Assembly: GCA_030620035.1 (NCBI GenBank)
Contig: JAUXAE010000014.1
Coordinates: 1-15,221, forward strand
Source of the DNA: Dehalococcoidales bacterium
Lineage (GTDB): Bacteria > Chloroflexota > Dehalococcoidia > Dehalococcoidales > JAUXAE01
Length of the DNA: 15,221 bases
Reading direction: 5' to 3'
In this document: positions 1-7,091 of the stretch, one piece after another
Position numbering within the stretch: the stretch's first letter is position 1
Layout: each line of letters opens with the position of its first letter
Made by a program: the position numbers and the translations under genes
The notes under the pieces: generated by a model
Database searches by the model: none
What the model was told of the DNA's origin: nothing
What the model saw: only the letters and a program-made list of their open reading frames with translations

Positions 1-416
1 CCGAGCTGAGATAGCTTTCCAGTTGCCTCTTCCTCCTCAGCGTGGATTTTACCTGCCTCTTGAGCCAGCGCCTTCCTAATCTGGTCAACAGTCTCCCCGG
101 CGGCGGCTATCCGCTTCATGCGGCTGGTAGCCTGAAACAGATTCCTGGCGGTGGGCCTGGTGCCGGCAATTGTCCTGATAACCTCCTGTAGCTCGGCCCG
201 GAACTGGCCAGGGGAAGTGGTTTTGATTTGCCGGCCGCCCAGAGCAATGCCGTAGGCGGCGGCCACGCCGATGGCCGGTGCCCCCCTGATATTCATCTCC
301 CTTATGGCTTGGGCAACCTTTTGGTAGCTGGTTAGCTCCAGATAGGCCTCTTCATGGGGCAGCCGGGTCTGGTCAACGATTATTAGCCTATCGCCGCGCC
401 ATTCGATAGCTTTCAT
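1..416 (-). CDS. mtnA: S-methyl-5-thioribose-1-phosphate isomerase, N-terminal part (3' end outside window)
   Basis: Translating the minus strand from the ATG at 416-414 gives an open frame of 138 codons with no stop before the window edge. It begins MKAIEWRGDRL and contains IRGAPAIGVAAAYGIAL at about residues 43-59, the conserved N-terminal signature of the MtnA / eIF2B-alpha-like family. In the methionine salvage pathway MtnA converts 5-methylthioribose-1-phosphate to 5-methylthioribulose-1-phosphate in the cytoplasm. The catalytic residues of this family lie further downstream and cannot be checked here. The start is 6 bases after the stop of the ABC permease, so the gene is probably translated from the same mRNA. 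The ribosome binding site is weak. A ribose-1,5-bisphosphate isomerase-like paralogue is an alternative, but the signature favours MtnA. Confidence 0.85.
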   Translation of the reverse strand, partial: MKAIEWRGDRLIIVDQTRLPHEEAYLELTSYQKVAQAIREMNIRGAPAIGVAAAYGIALGGRQIKTTSPGQFRAELQEVIRTIAGTRPTARNLFQATSRMKRIAAAGETVDQIRKALAQEAGKIHAEEEEATGKLSQL

Positions 417-422
417 AGGTTT

Positions 423-1520
423 CTAGCTTCGCATAGTTCTGCCAAATAGTATCGTGCCCAGGATAAAGATGCCTGCTGCCCAGCCAGCCAGGAACACTAA
501 ATCGCCGCTGACAGCCTCCAGGCCAACGCCGCGGGTAATGACTGCCCGGGCGGCATCAACAGCATGGGAAAAGGGAAAGGCGTGGGCCAGGGTTTGAATG
601 TAGGATGGCATAAACTCTACGGAGAACCAGACCCCGGAGACAATGGCCAGAGGCATGGAAAACAGCCAGCTAAGCGACTCTCCCTGATTTTCAGACTTGG
701 TTAGTGAGGCAATGACCATGCCGACGCCGATGCTGCAGATAGCCGTCAGCAGGAAGATAAGAAAGGCCAGGAGGATGCTGCCCACAATATCCATGCCGAA
801 CAGCCAGCCCAGCAGGATAAATACTATTATCTGGGTGATGGCGATGGCCACTAGGCTTAAAGAGTAGCTGGAGATGAACTCCCAGGGTCTGGTCGGGGTG
901 GTAAGAAGCCGAGACAGGAACCTGTTCTCCTTGTCCCGCAGCATAATGCGGGCCGAGGTGGGTATCATTATCAGAAGGCCGAAGATTATAATCCCCGGGG
1001 CGATATAATCAATATTGGTTATCTCCGTCTCTATGTTTATAGGGTTGGCATTGATGGTTACCGGTATCTCTATTCTGGCGAAGGCACGGGTGGCCGTATT
1101 GATGGAGGCTATAATCTGCTCAGAGGCCATCAGGTCGCTTTCATCATAGGTGATATTTAATGCGATATCGGCTTCACCATCCTGCCAGCTCAATAATACC
1201 TGCTCACCGAACCCTTCAGGGAGAACAATATAGGCCCTGAGGTCACCCAGCTCAAGCTGTTCTAGGGCGGTGTTGGTCTCGGTAAAGGTGGTAATTTCAA
1301 TGGTGGGCACACTGGCCAGCGCTTCACTAACGAAGCTCTGCGACACCGTAGTCTGGTCCTCATCAATCACGCCAATGGTATAGCTGGGGGCGGTATCACC
1401 GCCAAAGGCAGCCCCGAAAAGCAGCATAAACATAAGCGGGAAGGCCAGCAGGAAGCCCAGCGCCAGTGGGTCCCTATAGGTCTCCTTGAAGCTCCTTAAG
1501 GACAACTGCCAGAATCTCAT
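423..1520 (-). CDS. ABC-2 type exporter permease
   Basis: This 365-residue membrane protein is the transmembrane half of an ABC exporter. The layout is typical of ABC-2 permeases with a large outer domain. One hydrophobic helix lies at about 18-39, followed by a mostly hydrophilic region at 42-170 presumed to face outside. Membrane segments then follow at about 172-194, 216-242, 246-272, 285-302 and 341-360. The hydrophilic stretch RIMLRDKENRFLSRLLTTPT at 191-210, between membrane segments, is typical of DrrB/YhaP-like permeases. The start ATG overlaps the TGA of the upstream ATPase gene (ATGA), which indicates translational coupling and a shared complex. The substrate cannot be told from sequence; such pairs export drugs, lipids or unknown compounds. 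Confidence 0.88.
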   Translation of the reverse strand: MRFWQLSLRSFKETYRDPLALGFLLAFPLMFMLLFGAAFGGDTAPSYTIGVIDEDQTTVSQSFVSEALASVPTIEITTFTETNTALEQLELGDLRAYIVLPEGFGEQVLLSWQDGEADIALNITYDESDLMASEQIIASINTATRAFARIEIPVTINANPINIETEITNIDYIAPGIIIFGLLIMIPTSARIMLRDKENRFLSRLLTTPTRPWEFISSYSLSLVAIAITQIIVFILLGWLFGMDIVGSILLAFLIFLLTAICSIGVGMVIASLTKSENQGESLSWLFSMPLAIVSGVWFSVEFMPSYIQTLAHAFPFSHAVDAARAVITRGVGLEAVSGDLVFLAGWAAGIFILGTILFGRTMRS

Positions 1521-2476
1521 TCCCTTAATCCTTTGCCGGTTATCTTGAGGAAGACATCTTCAAGGGTGGGCTCTTTGATATGGGCCGAGCGGACTACGGC
1601 CCCGGCGGCGTGCAGCTGGTCAACGATTTCCTTGAAGTCAAGCCGCTGGTCACTGATGGTCATGGAGCCTTTGTCTACCGCTACCTGGGTATATCTACTT
1701 CGCATGTCGTTAACAACCTTCTGGGTCAGGTTCCAGGCCTGGACTACCATGGTATGCGTTGCCAGCATCTCTGTTTTTAGTTCAACACTGGTACCCAGGG
1801 CGGCAATCTTGCCCTCATCCATAATGCCGACTCGGTCAGCCAGGAAGTCGGCCTCGTCCATATAGTGGGTCGTCAGCAGGATGGTCTTATCGCCGTTGAG
1901 CCGGGCAATATATTGCCTCACCGCCCTCCGTGCCTGAGGGTCAAGGCCCAGGGTGGGCTCATCAAGGAAAAGAATCTGGGGGTTGTGAATGAGGGCCAGG
2001 GCTATGTTCAGTCTGCGCTTCATACCTCCCGAGAACTTCCTTACCTGGTCCCGGGCCCTTTCGGCCAGTCCCATTGTCTCCAGCATGAGCTTAGACCAGG
2101 TTTTTAGCTTCCGGGGGCTGATACCGTGAAGACGGCCAATCAGGTTCAGGTTTTCCAGAGCGTTTAGGCGCTCAGAGAGGGTTGTTTCCTGGGGTGATAC
2201 CCCGATGACCTCTTTTATTTTATAGGGCTCCTGGTTGATATCGTAGCCCATAACCCTGGCCGTGCCCCCGGTGGGCTTAAGCAGGCAGCACAGCATATTG
2301 ATGGTGGTCGTTTTGCCGGCCCCGTTGGGGCCGAGCAGGGCAAACAGCTCCCCTTTTTTGATAGCAAGGTCAATACCATCTACCGCCAGACAGCCGTCAA
2401 ATATCTTGGTCAGGTTGAAGGTCTCGATGGCAAAGGTGTCATTTACCCCTGTCGCCTTAGCAGCCCGGCCTGTCAT
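1517..2476 (-). CDS. ABC transporter ATP-binding protein (DrrA-like)
   Basis: This is the cytoplasmic ATPase partner of the permease encoded just downstream. Numbered from the chosen start (319 residues), it has Walker A GPNGAGKT at 49-56, a Q-loop Gln near 96, signature FSGGM at 148-152, Walker B ILFLDEP at 168-174 and the H-loop His at about 204. The frame opens further upstream, at an ATG at 2515. I prefer the ATG at 2476 because AAAGGGG sits a few bases before it, and because a TATAAT box at 2509-2504 falls downstream of the upper ATG, so an mRNA from that promoter would not contain it. The order ATPase then permease with a 4-base overlap is usual for DrrAB-like exporters. The specific substrate is unknown. 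Confidence 0.9.
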   Translation of the reverse strand: MTGRAAKATGVNDTFAIETFNLTKIFDGCLAVDGIDLAIKKGELFALLGPNGAGKTTTINMLCCLLKPTGGTARVMGYDINQEPYKIKEVIGVSPQETTLSERLNALENLNLIGRLHGISPRKLKTWSKLMLETMGLAERARDQVRKFSGGMKRRLNIALALIHNPQILFLDEPTLGLDPQARRAVRQYIARLNGDKTILLTTHYMDEADFLADRVGIMDEGKIAALGTSVELKTEMLATHTMVVQAWNLTQKVVNDMRSRYTQVAVDKGSMTISDQRLDFKEIVDQLHAAGAVVRSAHIKEPTLEDVFLKITGKGLRE

Positions 2477-2503
2477 CTTTACCCCTTTTCCGATATGCCC
2501 TTG

Positions 2504-2509
2504 ATTATA
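2504..2509 (-). promoter_or_regulatory. -10 box for the ABC exporter / mtnA operon
   Basis: The minus strand reads TGTTATAAT here, a perfect TATAAT about 27 bases before the ATPase start at 2476. No good -35 hexamer is visible 16-18 bases upstream, so the call rests on the -10 box and its distance to the start. Confidence 0.5.
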
Positions 2510-2556
2510 ACACACTTTGGGGCTGCTAACCTGCCCTTTTGCTCAGGCTGTTCTTC

Positions 2557-2562
2557 TTGACA
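2557..2562 (+). promoter_or_regulatory. -35 box of a likely promoter for the MaoC-like pair
   Basis: A perfect TTGACA lies 58 bases before the first MaoC-like gene. The matching -10 is weak (TAAGCT at 2581-2586, 18-base spacer), so the promoter may be activator-dependent or weak. It diverges from the exporter promoter within the 144-base gap. Confidence 0.35.
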
Positions 2563-2620
2563 CCGCCTGCTGAACAAGGGTAAGCTTTTTAAATGCTGGC
2601 TGGCATTAAAGGTATGTTAA

Positions 2621-3067
2621 ATGGCTGATGAAGCATCCAAGCTCAAGGAGAAAGTCGGGCTGGAGCTGGAAGCGGTGGTCTGTGATATTGAGAAGGGTAC
2701 GCTGCGGCGCTTTGCCCAGGCCCTGGGCGACCCCAATCCCCTGTGGCAGGACGAGGAATACGCCGTTAAAACTAGATATGGGGGCATTATTGCGCCACCA
2801 ACCCTGGCCCTGACCCTGGGCTTTAGTCGGATTCAACAGATGCTGACCTCGGACCCGTCACTGACCGTGCTCCACGGCAGCACCGAGCTTGAGCCCTATC
2901 AGCCAATACGGCCCGGGGATGTGGTCACGGTTAGTACCAGGATTGCCCGTGTCCGTGAGCGGCCGGGCAAGATGGGCAGTACCCTTTTTGTTACCTTTGA
3001 GATAACCTGCCGCAACCAGAGACAGGAGATGGTCGCCAGGTGCCGCCAGATGGCCATTATCTATTAG
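2621..3067 (+). CDS. MaoC-like (hotdog-fold) dehydratase subunit without the catalytic His
   Basis: This 148-residue protein resembles the N-terminal half of MaoC/FAS1-type dehydratases. The region ALGDPNPLWQDEEYA (34-48) aligns with the active-site segment of hydratase-2 enzymes (usually D-x-N-P-I-H), but Trp42 stands where the catalytic His is expected. TRYGGIIAPPTLALTLGF (51-68) matches the stretch after the active-site loop. The partner gene 16 bases downstream keeps Asp and His, so the two probably form a heterodimer in which this chain helps build the acyl-CoA tunnel, as known for mycobacterial HadA/HadB pairs. The acyl substrate is unknown. AAAGG lies 8 bases before the ATG. Confidence 0.8.
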   Translation: MADEASKLKEKVGLELEAVVCDIEKGTLRRFAQALGDPNPLWQDEEYAVKTRYGGIIAPPTLALTLGFSRIQQMLTSDPSLTVLHGSTELEPYQPIRPGDVVTVSTRIARVRERPGKMGSTLFVTFEITCRNQRQEMVARCRQMAIIY

Positions 3068-3083
3068 CCTTGGTGAGCCGACT

Positions 3084-3515
3084 ATGACTAAGCAGGTATA
3101 TTTTCAGGATGTAGCGGTGGGCGGTGAGCTGCCCAGCCTGATGAAGCAGCCGACCTCCCGTCAGCTGGTGATGTGGGCCGGGGCCTCCGGCGACCTGAAC
3201 CCCATCCATTATGATAAGGACTACGCTATTAAGCGGGGCCTGCCCGGTGTTATCGTCCACGGTCAGCTAGCCGGCTGTTTTCTGGGCCAGCTAATTACCG
3301 ATTGGGCTGGCGATGGGGGTAATCTCAAAAAACTGACTTTGAGCTATAAGGGGATGAACTTCCCCGGGGAGGCCCTTACCTGTCGGGGGGTGGTAACCAG
3401 GAAGTATGTTGAAGATGACCGTCATTTTGTAGTCTGCAACATCTGGGTGGAAAACCCCCGGGGTGAGAAGACAGTAACCGGTACGGCCACAGTTACTCTG
3501 CCGGCCGGAGATTAG
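3084..3515 (+). CDS. MaoC-like (R)-specific enoyl hydratase/dehydratase, catalytic subunit
   Basis: This 143-residue hotdog-fold protein carries the hydratase-2 motif in full. Residues 36-48 read GDLNPIHYDKDYA, with Asp37 and His42 as the expected catalytic pair, and VIVHGQL (56-62) is the conserved His-Gly element after it. Proteins of this family add or remove water at 2-enoyl / 3-hydroxyacyl thioesters. The preceding gene encodes a similar chain lacking the His, so the active enzyme is likely the heterodimer. TGGTGAG at 3071-3077 can serve as ribosome binding site. The gene converges with the GNAT gene, leaving only 20 bases between the stops and no visible terminator hairpin. The pathway (fatty acid or CoA-ester metabolism) is not shown by the neighbours. 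Confidence 0.85.
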   Translation: MTKQVYFQDVAVGGELPSLMKQPTSRQLVMWAGASGDLNPIHYDKDYAIKRGLPGVIVHGQLAGCFLGQLITDWAGDGGNLKKLTLSYKGMNFPGEALTCRGVVTRKYVEDDRHFVVCNIWVENPRGEKTVTGTATVTLPAGD

Positions 3516-3535
3516 GCTTTTGTCTGTCGCTGCTG

Positions 3536-4039
3536 CTACTGCTTGCGGTTTAGTTCCATAAGTATAAAGCTATTACCATCCCTCAGCCGGTGTCCGTATG
3601 GGGTAAAGCCGCATTTTTGAAAGCACCTCCGGGCCCGATAGTTAGTGTCAAGGGTCTTTAAGTAGAGCCGTTTTAGGTCTGTCTTAAGGAAAATGTGGTT
3701 TACTAGGACGGTTACGGCATCACGGCCGTAGCCCTTGTCCCAGTAGTTGCGGTCGCCAATCAAAATGCCCAACTCGGCCTCGCCTTTAGTCTCATCGATG
3801 TCGTAGTAGGCACAGTTGCCAATGTGCCGGCCATCGTGGGTTTCTATGGCAAACTGACGTTTGGCTGGGGGAGGGCAGCTCAGGACACTGGCGTAGTTGA
3901 CCAGGTATTCTGAAAAGGGGATGGTTAGCGGCCTGGCGGCATCAAGCCGGGCAAGCTCTGTATCTGTCTGCCAGGTATAGTCGTCTTGGGCATCCTCCAG
4001 CCTCTTACCGCGAAGCCTAACCTTACTGCCGGTAATCAT
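3536..4039 (-). CDS. GNAT-family N-acetyltransferase (RimJ/RimL type)
   Basis: This 167-residue protein belongs to the GNAT fold. Acetyl-CoA-binding motif A is visible as GYGRDA at 103-108, after a WDKG segment and before a hydrophobic helix. TNYRARRCFQKCGF at 132-145 is the usual motif B region (N-x-R-A-x-x-x-x-x-k-x-G-F) of RimJ/RimL-like enzymes. The frame extends upstream to an ATG at 4099, but that would overlap the HEAT-repeat gene by 53 bases and the extra residues look unlike the family. The start at 4039, where the protein reads MITGSKVRLRGKRLEDA, matches typical N-termini and lies 7 bases after the upstream stop. It is the last gene of the tldD operon. The acceptor could be a ribosomal protein, another protein or a small molecule. 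Confidence 0.83.
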   Translation of the reverse strand: MITGSKVRLRGKRLEDAQDDYTWQTDTELARLDAARPLTIPFSEYLVNYASVLSCPPPAKRQFAIETHDGRHIGNCAYYDIDETKGEAELGILIGDRNYWDKGYGRDAVTVLVNHIFLKTDLKRLYLKTLDTNYRARRCFQKCGFTPYGHRLRDGNSFILMELNRKQ

Positions 4040-4046
4040 AGCTTCA

Positions 4047-4979
4047 TCACTGCTCAAGACCGAAGGATAGCGGCTCTTCCATATCCTCAAGCTCCTCAAG
4101 GGCCTGCTCAGCCATCTGGCGGATTACCTCTCTGGGGTGGTTGAGGCAGCGCTTAAGGCCCTTTTTGGCTTCATTACTGCCTATTTTACCCAGTGCCTGG
4201 ATGGCGGCCAGCTGGACCTCGGTATCGGCGTCATCAATGAGTCGGCTGAGATGGGGAACGGCGGCTTCTGCCTCCAGTTCACCGCAGGCGGTGGCCGCCT
4301 CGTAGCGCATCTCGGCGTTGGCGCTGGTCAGCTCATCTAGCAGTATGGCTAGCCAGCAAGGGTCGCAGCTCTTGCCCATGGCGTAGATGGCGCTGATTTT
4401 AAGTTTGGCATTATGGCCACAGTAGACGGCCCTGATGGTTTTTGCCACCTGGGGCAGGCCTAAGGGGGCGGCCGCTTCCAGTGCCCGGCGCCTGACCCCG
4501 GCTGGCTGGCGGTCATCACCGATTATGCCAAGCAACGCCTGGTGTACTCTGGCGGCGGCGCTGGCGGGCAGTTTTTGGCGCTCGGCCAGCAGGGCAAATT
4601 TGGCCAGGGCAGTCGCCGCCGCCGCCCGTACTCTGGTGGAACTATCTTGCTCAAGTAGCCTGGCTAGCGGCTCAATCAGTGATGGCGCCTCATCTTCCCA
4701 AAGGCCACCAATAGCCTGGTTTCTTACCTCTTCATCAGGGTTTGTTAGAAGGCTCTTGAAGATGCCGTCAAAGTTGAGTTCAACATTATCCTCGGCCAGT
4801 TCAACCAGCCGGCTGACAATCTGCCGCCGGCGTTTGGCCGTTAGTTTGGGCCAGACCTTTTCCAGCTCGGCTGGTTTCAGGTCCGAGAGGCTAGCCAGTC
4901 GCCAGTTGAGCAACTGCTGGCGGCGGTCAGCAAGGTGGTTTATGGTCTCCAAAATGGTGGCCGTTGCCTGGGGCTTCAT
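4047..4979 (-). CDS. HEAT-repeat protein
   Basis: This 310-residue soluble protein is built largely of paired alpha helices of the HEAT / PBS-lyase type. Repeat-like units such as DEEVRNQAIGGLWE, STRVRAAAATALAKF, NAEMRYEAATACGELE and DTEVQLAAIQALGKIG recur about every 30-35 residues between roughly 80 and 300. Such repeats are protein-protein interaction scaffolds and no catalytic motif is visible. The C-terminus is acidic (LEELEDMEEP). The start overlaps the stop of the PAC2 gene (ATGA), which suggests coupled synthesis and perhaps a shared complex. The exact role is unknown. HEAT proteins linked to phycobilin lyases are relatives by repeat only, and nothing here suggests bilin chemistry. 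Confidence 0.82.
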   Translation of the reverse strand: MKPQATATILETINHLADRRQQLLNWRLASLSDLKPAELEKVWPKLTAKRRRQIVSRLVELAEDNVELNFDGIFKSLLTNPDEEVRNQAIGGLWEDEAPSLIEPLARLLEQDSSTRVRAAAATALAKFALLAERQKLPASAAARVHQALLGIIGDDRQPAGVRRRALEAAAPLGLPQVAKTIRAVYCGHNAKLKISAIYAMGKSCDPCWLAILLDELTSANAEMRYEAATACGELEAEAAVPHLSRLIDDADTEVQLAAIQALGKIGSNEAKKGLKRCLNHPREVIRQMAEQALEELEDMEEPLSFGLEQ

Positions 4980-5770
4980 GGCTCTTCCTCCTCACCGTTG
5001 TCCTCGCGCTCCCAGATGGGCTCGGTAAAGTAGTCTATATACTCTCCCATGGCCTCGGCGGCTACCTGGGTCATTCTCTCCCTTGTCTCTACGGCCAGGC
5101 GAGCCAGTTCACCGGTGTCAACCTCAATCTCAAGTATCTTGGTCAGCACCTCAAGTATGGCCAGGGAGGCCATCGGGTTCTGTATTTTGGCTGCGTATGT
5201 CGGCACCTCACCAAGCAGACAGACACCATCAATGGCCCTCTCCTTGGCGACACCCAGCAGCAGGCCATTTAGCCCTGAGATTTGCAGGTTGCCGCCCAGT
5301 ACCAGCTGGTATCTTTTCAGGTCCTCGGCCACCTGCTGGTTGGTGGTGGCCGCCCAGACCTTGGGTGTCTCGGTATGGTGGATGCGGGTCAGGGCGGCGG
5401 CGCAGGTGTAGATTCGCTTGGCCTGAAACCTGAGTGCCATATCAATGACCAGGTTGGCCAGTTCGTAGCCCTTGGCGCTGGGCTGGTCATCGCCAATGAA
5501 TAGTATCAGGTCACTTTTACCGGCCTTGTTCTTCCAGTAGTAGAAGCGGCTCTGCGGGAACTGGGGTGCCTCAATAACATTGTGCTTGACCAGTATCCCT
5601 ATGGGGTCAAAGAAATAGGCGGCCTCAATGGTGGCCAGCTCCTTAAAACCTAGCTTTCTTAATAGATAGGTGGCCACTATCATGGCGGCATTGCTGATGC
5701 CGGGCCAGGCGGCCAGCAGATTGGGTGAGTTAAGTTTTGGCCGGGCGTGGAATTTTAATAATTTCTGCAT
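4976..5770 (-). CDS. PAC2 (proteasome assembly chaperone 2)-like family protein
   Basis: This 264-residue protein matches the PAC2-like family (COG2047/COG1938 type) common in archaea and some bacteria. Recognisable features are LLAAWPGISNAAMIVATYLLRK near 18-39, SDLILFIGDDQPS near 86-98 and GLLLGVAKERAIDGVCLLGE near 169-188, the glycine-rich core of this fold. No transmembrane segment or signal peptide is seen. The C-terminus is very acidic (EREDNGEEEEP). In eukaryotes PAC2 helps assemble proteasome alpha rings, but the bacterial proteins are poorly characterised. GGAAAGG lies 8 bases before the ATG. The gene sits 18 bases after the TldE-like gene, so a link to peptide or protein quality control is possible. 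That is inference from context only. Confidence 0.78.
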   Translation of the reverse strand: MQKLLKFHARPKLNSPNLLAAWPGISNAAMIVATYLLRKLGFKELATIEAAYFFDPIGILVKHNVIEAPQFPQSRFYYWKNKAGKSDLILFIGDDQPSAKGYELANLVIDMALRFQAKRIYTCAAALTRIHHTETPKVWAATTNQQVAEDLKRYQLVLGGNLQISGLNGLLLGVAKERAIDGVCLLGEVPTYAAKIQNPMASLAILEVLTKILEIEVDTGELARLAVETRERMTQVAAEAMGEYIDYFTEPIWEREDNGEEEEP

Positions 5771-5788
5771 CTTAATTGCCTTTCCTGG

Positions 5789-7090
5789 CTACTTACTGGC
5801 TACCGACAGGCCGGGACAGTAGATGGACGGGACTTTTAGGGAACCACCCAGCCAGCGGGCATCACTGCCCACGGCTACAACCTGTTTTAGAAGCTGGTAG
5901 ATGTTGCCTGAGACCATGGTATCCTTAACCCTACCTACTATTTTACCACTTTCTATCTTGTAACCCAGCAGTATATTGCCGCTGAAGTCACCACCTAAGA
6001 TATTGCCCTGCTCGGCGACCATGAGGTACTCAATGACTAGGCCCTCCCCTATGTCTTGGACCATGTCTTCAAAGGCGGTCTCACCCGGGGCAATGATAAA
6101 GGCATTCGGTGATGGGGTGGGTAGGCTACCCCGGCCCCGACTGCCGTTGCCGGTGCTCTTGGTCTGGGCCAGTGCCGCCGTCCTCAGGTCGTACAGAAAG
6201 TTGGCCACCTTTCCGGCCTCAATGAGGGCAGTACGCCTGCTGGGGATACCTTCATCATCACAGGGGCGGCTTGCCGGGCGGTAGGCCAGGGTGGCGTCAT
6301 CCCAAAGCCACAGTTTGTTGTCAAAGACCGTCTCGCCCAGTCTACTGCCTATGGGTGATGCCCCCTCAAGGACTGTCTTGCCGTTAAAGGCAGTCATCAG
6401 GGCGGGCATCAGGGCGCTGGCGACACCGTGGGGGGTGAATATCACGGGCAGTGTTTTGGTGGCCGCCGAAGCCCGGTTTTGAGCCCATTCAAGCTGGGTA
6501 AGCACCCTCCGGGCCACGGATTTGGCCTGTAAAAAGGGGTGACACGAACTTTCGCTATCGCCGACAAAGAGCATATCGGTGCCCCGTATCAGGCTGCCCT
6601 CAATATCCAGGCCGAAGACACTCCTTTGGTAATTTGCCTGGCCACCCTGGGAATTGATGATGCTAACCGATATAACACTCTTGGTTACCCCGGCCTCACA
6701 GACAATATCCCGGCTGTAATCTCTGACCATGTCTATCAGTTCCTGGCCCAGCCTTATCATTTCTTCTAGGGTTACTGATTCTATCTCCGGGTCGTAGGTT
6801 TTAATCTGGGGATAGGCGGTCGGGGGAGGGAAGTCAAAAGTGGCCGGCTGGCCGAACTGGGCTGTTTCCAGGGCCATATCAACCAGGCTTCGGCCACCCC
6901 CTAGCTTAGTGGTAACAGCATAGCCAATCCTGCCCTGCTTGATTAGGCGCAGTGCCCGGTAACTTGCCTGCTTGCTCTGGATGTGTTTTAAGCGGTTGGC
7001 CTCAAACTGGACCGGGGTTTCTTCTGAAGAGACAGTAAAAACCTCGGCCTGCTGGGCCACCTTTCGGGCCTGCTCCAGGATTTCTAGCAC
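5789..7090 (-). CDS. TldE/PmbA-like partner of the TldD metalloprotease
   Basis: This 433-residue protein belongs to the TldD/PmbA(TldE) family. Residues near 14-40, EVFTVSSEETPVQFEANRLK, are the typical N-terminal domain. The C-terminal part with EDMVQDIGEGLVIEYLM and GNILGGDFSGNILLGYKIESGKIVGRVKDTMVSGNIY is characteristic of the PmbA subgroup, which lacks the HExxxH motif and acts as the non-catalytic partner. The best start is GTG at 7090: it follows the tldD stop by 1 base and has GGGAGGT 7 bases upstream. An ATG at 7186 in the same frame would lie 95 bases inside tldD and has no family-like sequence after it. TldD/TldE complexes trim unfolded or modified peptides in the cytoplasm; the substrate here is unknown. 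Confidence 0.9.
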   Translation of the reverse strand: MLEILEQARKVAQQAEVFTVSSEETPVQFEANRLKHIQSKQASYRALRLIKQGRIGYAVTTKLGGGRSLVDMALETAQFGQPATFDFPPPTAYPQIKTYDPEIESVTLEEMIRLGQELIDMVRDYSRDIVCEAGVTKSVISVSIINSQGGQANYQRSVFGLDIEGSLIRGTDMLFVGDSESSCHPFLQAKSVARRVLTQLEWAQNRASAATKTLPVIFTPHGVASALMPALMTAFNGKTVLEGASPIGSRLGETVFDNKLWLWDDATLAYRPASRPCDDEGIPSRRTALIEAGKVANFLYDLRTAALAQTKSTGNGSRGRGSLPTPSPNAFIIAPGETAFEDMVQDIGEGLVIEYLMVAEQGNILGGDFSGNILLGYKIESGKIVGRVKDTMVSGNIYQLLKQVVAVGSDARWLGGSLKVPSIYCPGLSVASK

Positions 7091-7091
7091 C

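Noticed and set aside
4040..4099. Longer N-terminus for the acetyltransferase
   Set aside because: It overlaps the HEAT gene and gives residues that do not fit GNAT proteins.
4435..5028. Plus-strand frame of 197 codons opposite the HEAT gene
   Set aside because: Its Ser/Arg/Ala-rich composition is typical of the antisense of a GC-rich alanine/leucine-rich gene.
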